A stretch of 64,000 nt of DNA, taken from assembly GCA_022605405.1 (NCBI GenBank), contig JABYQQ010000006.1:1426001-1490000 (forward strand), in the 5' to 3' direction. Below are positions 56,990 to 64,000 of this stretch, one piece after another. Each line of letters opens with the position of its first letter. Within the stretch, counting starts at the first letter, position 1. A model generated the notes under the pieces. That model searched no databases, was not told where the DNA came from, and saw only the letters and a list, made by a program, of their open reading frames with translations. The translations under genes were made by a program, and so were the position numbers. Source of the stretch: Earliella scabrosa (Eukaryota; Basidiomycota; Agaricomycetes; Polyporales; Polyporaceae).

Positions 56990-57918
56990 ATGACCACTCC
57001 CGCCAACACCAACGCCAAGACCGACGCCGACGCCGACGCACGGGAGCGCGCAGAGGCCACAAGGCTCATGCGGCTGATGCACGACATCGGACTGGGCCCC
57101 TACATCAGCTCCGAGTCGTCCGACGAGCCGCTCCACCGTACTTGCAACGTCGCCCGCTGCGTACGCGTGTCGGTCGCACTCATGACCGCCTTCGCGCTGG
57201 TCGGCCTCGCAGTCGTGTTGGTGCTCTTCACCGCGCCCTCCGAGCCGCACGAGTACAGTGAGTATCTTGCCAGTGATGCATGCATGCGCCGTGCTACAGT
57301 GCCCTTTCTCTGGGACTGACCCCTTCCTGTCTTGCAGCATACGTCGGCTCCGACTACCCCGCGCGCCTGCCCGTCTCGTTCCCCACCACGACGCTCGTCC
57401 TCCAGCCAGACGGCCCGCGCTTCGGGCTGGACGCCGACGACGACTGGGGCGCGCTCTTCCCCTCCTCGGACGGGTTCGTCGACCTCCCCCTCCCCTCCCT
57501 CCCTTCCGAGTCCTCCCAGCCCTCCCAACCCTCTCGCGTCTCCCCCACGTCTCCCGCGCCCCCCGCCGCGCCGTCGCCTTCACCGACCCCGCGCACCTTC
57601 CTCGTCTCCGTCGTGCACCAGCTGCACTGCCTCGACGTCTTCCGCGTCGGCTTCGCGACGAACCGGACGGGCTACGCGCGCCACGTCGCGCACTGCCTGC
57701 GGTACATGCTCCAGATCGTGCTCTGCAACGCAGACACGACGCTCGAGATTGACGAGCCGCAGATGGCTGTGGCGGACGGGGGTGGCGGGGGCGGGGGCGG
57801 GGGCGGGTGGCAGCATGCGGCGGGCGGGGTGGGGTCGGTGCGCGAGTGTCGTGATTGGGAGGCGCTGAAGGGATGGTTGGAGGAGCACCCTGCGGGGCCG
57901 GTGAGGATGTCGGGGTAG
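56990..57918 (+). CDS. UstYa-like (DUF3328) protein 3, with low-complexity insertions
   Basis: Exons 56990-57257 and 57338-57918; 282 residues, longer than copies 1 and 2 (202 and 208). A longer hydrophilic N-terminus (TNAKTDADADARERAEATRL) precedes the TM anchor (VALMTAFALVGLAVVLVLF). The EPHEY|TYVGSDYPARLP junction has the same phase-1 intron. HQLHCLDVFRVGF and HVAHCLRYMLQIVLC preserve both HxxHC motifs. Two insertions are unique: a Ser/Pro-rich loop before the first motif (57485-57597) and a polyglycine tract of about ten residues (57778-57812). A final RECRDWEALKGWLEEHPAGP matches the others. Convergent with 7TM-d. Confidence 0.85.
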
Positions 57919-58416
57919 AGACAGAGGGATGTGCGCGATGTCGAGCTGCGAGGAGGAGGGATGAGGTGCTTCGAGTCGAGTGTGGTGCTACATCGATCGT
58001 GCAGACTGGTTCTGCATCGATATTGCGAATGTGAATGCGTCGACAACTTGAATATTGATGGGCTGCACTTGATGACTCGTGCTGGATGTGTGCCGCTTCG
58101 GGAAGCAGCCCTTCAAGCGGGGTAGCATGATGGCGCCTGGTCGGTTTCTTGTCCGTTCTGACAGCATGCCGCCGCGCAACTCGAGCGTGGATGGGCTGCG
58201 AGGGCATGTGTCGGAGGGAGCATATCCGCGACTATTGGAGGTGATGCTCATGAACGACACGAGTCTAGAGTCATCAACAGACAGAGGCCCTACATATACG
58301 TATATATTCACGGTCACAAAGCCATAGATCGCACCAAGAAAAACTCGAACGGAAAACTGCAAGGTCCACGCATCACCCCCGCGCCATCCCTACGTCCGAC
58401 CTCGAGCACGCAGCAC
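57919..58416. other. Spacer between convergent UstYa-like 3 and 7TM-d
   Basis: Larger than in modules 1 and 2 (498 bp against 81 and 237 bp). Nothing recognised. Confidence 0.4.
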
Positions 58417-59746
58417 TCACACCGCAACGGCGACAAACGGCCCATCCCCATGCAAGTCCAGCGACTTCATCTCCAGATAGTCCTCGTCCAGATCAATCGT
58501 GCGCCCGCTCTCCTCCGTCTCGCGGCCCATCGAGTGCAGCGCGGGGAGGAACGGCGGGCGCGCCGCGGTGAGGTCCGAGTCGATCGTGGCCGGGGTCAAG
58601 CGCGAGTGCGAGTGCCTGTTTTGTGCCGTCTTCCGCACGACGGGCGTGGCGTGGTCGCTCGTGATGCCGAGCGCGACGCGGATGACGATGAGCGTCGGTG
58701 CGATGCCCTGTCAATGTCCGGTGCCACCATGGTGCATCAGCAACCGTCCCGCCCTCACAGCGCCGAGTAGGAGGAGGTAAGAGGCAGCGAAGGACTCACA
58801 TAGACCTGCACGGCGATAACGGCAAGGATCGCCTGCGCGGGATGCCCGAGCGCAAAGAGCGCGACAAATACGAGCTGCGTCGCGAGGTAGAGCAGCCCGC
58901 TCTCGACAATGATCGCGACAGCGCGCTGCGCCGCGCGCACGGTACCCCGCATGCGCGTCCCCACGCGCTGCTCCGCGCCGCGCGCGGTGAGCCAGAGCCG
59001 CACGACAATGAGTGCAGTCGCCATCGCGTTCGTCGCGAGCGGAAGCACGTAGCCCGCGGTGCCGAGCGGGACGATCGCCGCAGGCGGGACGGGCGCGGTG
59101 GGCGTGAGGGAGAGGACGAAGTGCGCGACGACCACGATGCACGCTGTTGGGCCCGCGTGAGAGGTGAGAGGGCGTGCGGGATGCGGAGAGTATTGAGGGG
59201 CAGATGGTGTGAGGAGATGTACTCACCGAAGCCGGCGAGAGCGGTCAGGAGCGGGAGGATGATGACCAGGGTGTTCTTGCCCCAGATGACCCAGCAACGA
59301 TAGACGAGGATGAGGCCGGCGAGGAGGTCGCTGACAGAGATGAGGATGTCTGCGCCGATGAGCTTTTCCGTCTCGTTCGCAAAGTGCTCCACGCCGGTCG
59401 CGCGCTGTCGGGTGTCAGTTGAGATGGGGAGCGCGCATCGTCGAGCTGCTCACCAGTGTCATGTAGAAGTGGTCGAACTCGAGCGCAAAGTGCGCCGTGC
59501 ATGAGGCAAAGAGCAAGAAATTCGCGACGAAGATGGGCGCGTTGAGACTTTGCGTCCTGGCTCTACTGAGGAGCAGCACGACGGACGCTGTGAACAACAC
59601 AACATAGGTGCCTAATATACCACACGGCCCGTTCAACGAGAGTGCTGTGAGCATATGCATCCATCATAAGATGCAAAACACGTACCCCAGAGTGCCGCTT
59701 CACATGCAAACCCGACCAGGGCCGAGAGGTCGTTAGAGAGGGCCAT
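58417..59746 (-). CDS. Seven-transmembrane protein, Agaricomycete RCW family (7TM-d)
   Basis: Starts ATG at 59746 (MALSNDLSALVGFACEAALWG). Blocks: TYVVLFTASVVLLLSRARTQ, LLFASCTAHFALEFDHFYMT, RATGVEHFANETEKLIGADI, LVYRCWVIWGKNTLVIILP, LPLATNAMATALIVVRLWL, GLLYLATQLVFVALFALGHP, GIAPTLIVIRVALGITS; the hydrophilic tail ends VAVAV. Intron positions match 7TM-b and -c. It is more distant from b and c than they are from each other, which parallels UstYa-like 3 versus 1 and 2. A decayed sister copy lies at 62460-62750. Confidence 0.8.
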
Positions 59747-60165
59747 ATCCGAGGCAGGAAGGGGACAAAGGCCCGCATTGACCATGCGCGACGACTCTTA
59801 GGGCCTAGGGAGCGCAAGATGCTGAAGGAGATGAGCATCATCACGAAGTCGTGGCGGAGATACCGGTTCACGGGCCCAAAAGCACGGTCTGTCAACGGAG
59901 CAATAGCATTAGTGCAGATTCAGCCGGGAAGATTGATGGAATGTATGGTGGTCTAGGTGCAGCGCACTATACGTACCGACGTCCCAGAGGGATTTGCTGG
60001 GAGGTAAGTCGGAGGACGTCACGGGGGAGATAACGAGACAAGGACAGAGCGTGACCATATCGAGTCTATCACTAGGCCCACATCCTGCCCAACACAGACT
60101 CCGGGATAGCGACGCCCCGGTACTCTCTCGTGGCAATATTAGCCTCGTATCAGGGAATGAGCTAT
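59747..60165. other. Intergenic; nothing recognised
   Basis: Promoter side of 7TM-d. Confidence 0.4.
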
Positions 60166-60968
60166 TGTAACGGGTGTGGTATCCCTGTAACAGAAACGAA
60201 TTCTATATCTATCAAGGGTCAACCACAAATGTGTGCGAGGGTCTAGTGTTCTCGTTGCTGGAAGAGGGAGGATGGACGTGTGGGTGTGGGGGTGTGTGGA
60301 GAAAAGGGAGTGAAGGGTCTGACAGATACAGAAGGAAGACGCGGTATAGACTATAAAATGACGTGTAAAATATGTGTATGAACTCGCCTATGCTGCCCGT
60401 TGGTGTGCGGAACGAGGGCTACTCGCTCGACGACGCGTTCGACGAGCTCCTACGCTAGGCGTCTACCGACGATGCGGGTGCGCGAAGACTTGATCTCCGG
60501 AGGCTGGTAGTTGGCTCCGACGAGTTGCGCTACTGGTCCAATGGGCTCGTCAGGGTCTTGGGACGTCCGAGGTGCAGGCGCGTGGAACAGGGAAGGGTGG
60601 GGACGGGTTCGACGTGGTGTTCGACGACGCACGCGGTTCGGCGAGACTGGGCACCTCAACTAAGGGTCGCAATGAAATCTGAAGCGTCTCGGGGAGTTCG
60701 CAGTGGACAAGAGATGATAAGCGCGGTCGCGGGTCGCAGAAGTAAAGGGAGACGAGGGGGTCGCGGCTCTATTCGACGAGATGGTCGCGGTCGCGGTACA
60801 AGCTGTGCTCCGTCGAGCGTCTAAACTACCTTCGCCGAACGAACTCGGCTATGCCTCGACTAAGTAACACTCGAACCTACGCTCGACAACTCTACTACGC
60901 GCGGTGACAGAAGGGCCACGTTCGACCAGCTCCACGGCCAGGCGCGGCCTTTATCGTTACAGCTATAC
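60166..60968. repeat. Direct repeat copy 1 (~800 bp)
   Basis: Begins TGTAACGGGTGTGGTATCCC and shares long stretches with copy 2 at 61067: CTATATCTATCAAGGGTCAA, TGTGTGCGAGGGTCTAGT, GAACGAGGGCTACTCGCTCG, TCTATTCGACGAGATGGTCG. A short coding-like piece (NEGYSLDDAFDELLR) ends in TAG here, whereas copy 2 continues with Trp. Probably a decayed dispersed element. Confidence 0.8.
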
Positions 60969-61066
60969 AATCCGAACGGGCTGCCAGGGTGCTTTTTGAT
61001 GTCATTTGCCTTAATCCTCGGGATCATATGCGAACCGCGATTGGTGGTGCTACTGCCTAATCAGCC

Positions 61067-61868
61067 TGTAACGTGTGCGATACCCCTGCAATAGAAACAA
61101 ATACTATATCTATCAAGGGTCAACCGCAGATGTGTGCGAGGGTCTAGTCTTCTCGTTGCTGGATGAAGGGGGATATGTGTGGGTGCAGATGTGGAGGGAA
61201 TGGGGTGGAGCTTTGGCGTATGCAGAAGGAAGACGCGGTATAGACTATAAATCAACGTGTAAAATATGTGTATTAACTCGCCTATGATGCCCGATGGTGC
61301 GCGGAACGAGGGCTACTCGCTCGACGACGCGTTCGACGAGCTCCTCCGCTGGGCGTCTACCGACGACGCGGACCGATGAGGACTTGATCTCCTAGGGCTT
61401 GCAGGGGGCCTCGACGAGCCGCACTGGAGATCCGGTGAGGTTTCCGTGATTCTGGGACGTCCGAGGTGCAGGTGTGCGGGACAGGGAAGGGCGAGGAGAC
61501 TGTTCGACGTGGCGTTCGACGACGTGCGCGGGGTTCGGCGAGGCAGAGCACTTCGACTAAGGGTCACAATGGAATCTGCAGTGTCGCGGGGAGTTCGCGG
61601 AAACAGGAGACAGTGAGCGCGGTCGCGGGTCGCAGGAAGAGAGGGAAACGAAGGGGTCGCGGTTCTATTCGACGAGATGGTCGCGGTCGCGGTACAAGCT
61701 ATGCTGTCGAGCGTCTAAACTACCGTCTATGGTACGCTTCGCTGAACGAACTCGGCTACGCCTCGACTAACCTTCGAACCTATGCTCGACGATCCTACCA
61801 CGCACGGTGCCAGAAGAGCCGCGATTGGCTGGTTCTACGTCCAGGCGCAACAGACATCGTTACACAGC
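61067..61868. repeat. Direct repeat copy 2 (~800 bp)
   Basis: Second copy, with scattered substitutions and indels. The coding-like piece at about 61285-61379 reads NEGYSLDDAFDELLRWASTD and stops soon after. It abuts the decayed helical-domain gene at 61850. Confidence 0.8.
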
Positions 61869-62424
61869 CTCATTGTGTTGAAGCGTATGGAAAGTCCTTC
61901 TCCTTCTTGGAGCTGCACATCAAAGGTCCATGAGTCAATCTGCGGTAGTGGGATATGAGAGGACTCGGAGGAGCGCGAGCTCACCTGAAGGATGGTCATC
62001 GCTACTACGGTGTAGAGTATTTCTCGTTCGCGCGATAGCGCCGCGTCGTTGCCGTCCTTGTTGAGCATGCGCTTGAGACGGAATCGGGTCTGTACGAGCT
62101 GCACGACGCGACCGATGGCATTGTTCAAACGACTGTCGTGGAGAGAAGCGGATTGAGACGGCTTGTTCGGCCAAACGGTAGCACGTTTCGGTGGCATTGA
62201 GATCTTCGCCGTCCATGTTCTCCTTCGCAGCGTAAAGCTCGTCTATAGCTGACTGTACGAATGCCTCGAGCTCCTTGCAGCCCTTGTGGGTGTTCCTGGC
62301 CGTCCGCACATTCACCCCCCACTGGCATCATGAGTACAGGTCTAGATCTGATCCACTGTGAAACGCTCGCACTCACTTCAATGCGTTCGACAATCTTCGC
62401 AGTGCCAGGCTCCACTGTGTCCAT
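61850..62424 (-). pseudogene. Decayed helical-domain gene copy 1 (MLKL/HeLo-like)
   Basis: Minus-strand pieces read GTAKIVERIE, GCKELEAFVQSAIDELYAAK, LNNAIGRVVQLVQTRFRLKR and MLNKDGNDAALSREREILYT, parallel to copy 2 at 63310-64000. One acceptor is lost (GTGCGG where copy 2 has GTGCAG) and the intron after YRLAEQ has lost its donor, so the gene cannot splice as copy 2 does. The KRFLNKxxxDAALARERE-type helix is what I associate with MLKL/HeLo-like N-terminal domains of fungal NLR and kinase proteins; that identification is moderate at best. Its upstream end runs into a decayed 7TM gene. Confidence 0.5.
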
Positions 62425-62459
62425 CTGTAGACTGGGTACAGAGGAGCCAATTGAGTCAC

Positions 62460-62750
62460 CATGGTCATGTAGAAGTACTAGTTGAACTCGAGCACGACGC
62501 GAATAGCAGGAGGTTGGCGATGAATACTACTGATGGGCGCGTAAAGACTCTGCGTCCGGGCCCGACGGAACAGCAGCACAACAGATGCTGCAAACAACAC
62601 GAAATATGTGTCTGTAATAGTGCGCCAGAGCTCCGTGAGCGTCTTGTTCAACTGCAACTGTGAGATGCGGCCAACATACGTGCCACAAGCGAACCCGACC
62701 AAGGCCAGTGCCAAGAGGTTATATGAGTCATATGACTGGGAGAGGGCCAT
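62460..62750 (-). pseudogene. Decayed 7TM gene (RCW family, 7TM-e)
   Basis: Starts at 62750 with MALSQSYDSYNLLALALVGF and continues TYFVLFAASVVLLFRRARTQ, matching the first two helices of 7TM-d. The next block is damaged: small indels disrupt the ANFLLFASCTAHFALEF region, a TAG follows, and the homology stops at about 62460, where the helical-domain fragment begins. The first splice junction is also out of phase compared with the intact copies. Confidence 0.7.
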
Positions 62751-63309
62751 GTCCGGGACACTGGCGGGAGGGAAATCAGAGCGGGAAAAGGCCCACATTG
62801 ACCACTGGCACTGTGTGCGGCTCACGCGAAAGCAAGCGCATGGTCTGCTAGCGCGACAACAAGGCGTGCACGGACTCAGTTAAGCCTGAGAAGCAGTGAA
62901 TTGTATGATGGTCCGACAGGTCCGACTTAGTCCGACGTCACGCCGGTCCTGGCAGGTGCGACGCACCGACGTCTCAGCGGGATTGCTGAGAGATCACGAC
63001 AAGTACAAGGACGTCGGAAACTTGTTGATAACTTAACTCGAACTCGAACGGAGGAGGACAGATGGAGAGATGCCATAAGTTCAACGTTCGTATCTAGGCT
63101 CCGTACTGGAAAGCTAAGCGCTGAGACTCTATGCTAGTTCGGTGGTAGCTCTAGACGTATGTATGTATATGAAGTTTGGAAACAAGGGTTCAACGGTTCA
63201 ACACCGCCACGTCATATTTGGCATGAGATTCCTGCGATCGGCAACGACATCGCATGCGGTCTTGAGATCTTCTGCTGCCACGTCTGACAGCCAGGCAGTG
63301 CCAGGGGCT
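62751..63309. other. Intergenic; nothing recognised
   Basis: Upstream of 7TM-e and downstream of the helical-domain gene copy 2. Confidence 0.35.
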
Positions 63310-64000
63310 GTCAAGGACGAGGGTCATGCTCGAACACAAGTACTGAAAAAAAAAACGCGCTCGCGCGCTTGTTGACATCATAGACAACTCCAGTACACTC
63401 AGAGGAGCTCAGAGGCTGTGATTCCATGGTCGGAACGCGGCGTCTGATGTCCCTATCCAGCCTTGCTATGCTGTACCGCATGGCAAGGCCTTCTTGGACC
63501 TGCATATGGAATCCGGTGAATCAATCTTCAGTCCTGAGATGAGAGGTGCATGAACTCACCTGAAAGACGGTCACCCCTTTCTGGAGCATTTCTCGTTCAC
63601 GGGCGAGGGCCGCGTCATTGCGGTCCTTGTTGAGCAAGCGCTTGAAACGAGACTGGTTCTGCACGGCCCGCACGACGCCGATGATATCGTTCAAACGACT
63701 GTCGAGGAGCCCCAGTCAGCGAGAGCGTAAAGAGAAGCGCAGTCGCTCGGCGAGATCGAGATGGCTTACCTCTCGAGTACAGCCAAGCGGTACCACGTCT
63801 CGTCATCGAGATCTTCGTCGTTCATCTTCTCCTTCGCAGCGTAGAGCTCGTCTATAGTTGACTGTACGAACGCCTCGAGCTCCTTGCAGCCCTTTCGAGT
63901 GTTCCTGGCCGCCTGCACATTCACCCCATCATCAGTACAAGTCTAATCCGCGAAACGTTCGTACTCACTTCAATGCGCTCGACGATCTTCGCAGTACCCT
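63310..64000 (-). CDS. Helical-domain gene copy 2 (MLKL/HeLo-like), partial
   Basis: Continues beyond the right edge. Exons on the minus strand: ..GTAKIVERIE ending at a GTGAGT donor (about 63967); AARNTRKGCKELEAFVQSTI and DELYAAKEKMNDEDLDDETW (to about 63770); LNDIIGVVRAVQNQSRFKRL and LNKDRNDAALAREREMLQKG ending VTVFQ (63560); then VQEGLAMRYSIARLDRDIRR. The splice sites are intact. The amphipathic helices and the basic FKRLLNK segment resemble four-helix MLKL/HeLo-type domains found at the N-terminus of fungal NLR-like or kinase proteins, which act in membrane targeting or cell death. The downstream end is uncertain; a polypyrimidine/CAG acceptor at about 63340-63360 suggests another exon. 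Confidence 0.45.

Overview
The window is nuclear DNA of a basidiomycete fungus, almost certainly an Agaricomycete. The signs are dense 50-75 bp GT-AG introns with CTAAC/CTGAC branch sites, TATA(T)AAG boxes, and several families expanded in that class: DUF6533 and related 7TM proteins, kinase-like proteins, UstYa-like (DUF3328) proteins and HECT-like transposon-linked proteins. I cannot name the species. All gene models are my own splice predictions read from the sequence.

Layout. 1-5.3 kb: minus-strand HECT-like gene (runs off the left edge) with a 27-nt minisatellite, a palindromic repeat block, and a truncated helicase-like fragment. 6.2-12.1 kb: three tiny secreted-peptide genes (6218, 9537, 10416) interleaved with two 7TM genes. 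12.8-28.1 kb: a conserved core block holding mitochondrial uS5m, a PITH-domain protein, a Ran1/Ksp1-like kinase, ATP10, a GT61-like glycosyltransferase and a triose-phosphate/nucleotide-sugar transporter. 28.6-34.6 kb: a duplicated divergent pair of kinase-like genes plus a pseudogene. 35-45.5 kb: a small membrane protein, then a mirror-image arrangement 7TM> <UstYa-like  peptide> <peptide  UstYa-like> <7TM. 47-55.5 kb: cytochrome P450, a sixth peptide gene, a fifth kinase-like gene and an HMG-box gene. 57-59.7 kb: a third UstYa-like/7TM convergent pair. 60-64 kb: two copies of an ~800 bp repeat, a decayed 7TM gene, and two copies (one broken) of a helical domain gene resembling MLKL/HeLo-type N-termini of fungal NLR proteins.

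The most interesting content is the accessory system. Six very small genes each encode a signal peptide followed by one or two copies of a short motif (F/L)W-x4-H, carried on symmetric phase-1 exons. They are interspersed with three UstYa-like genes, each convergent with a 7TM gene. In ascomycetes, UstYa-family proteins modify repeat-containing secreted precursors to make dikaritin RiPPs. The arrangement here suggests either a basidiomycete peptide-modification locus or a secreted peptide/7TM signalling locus. This is inference: no function is proven by sequence alone, and the peptides lack the classical KR Kex2 sites.

The housekeeping block looks ordinary. The flanks look like fast-evolving expansion zones with duplications, inversions and pseudogenes.
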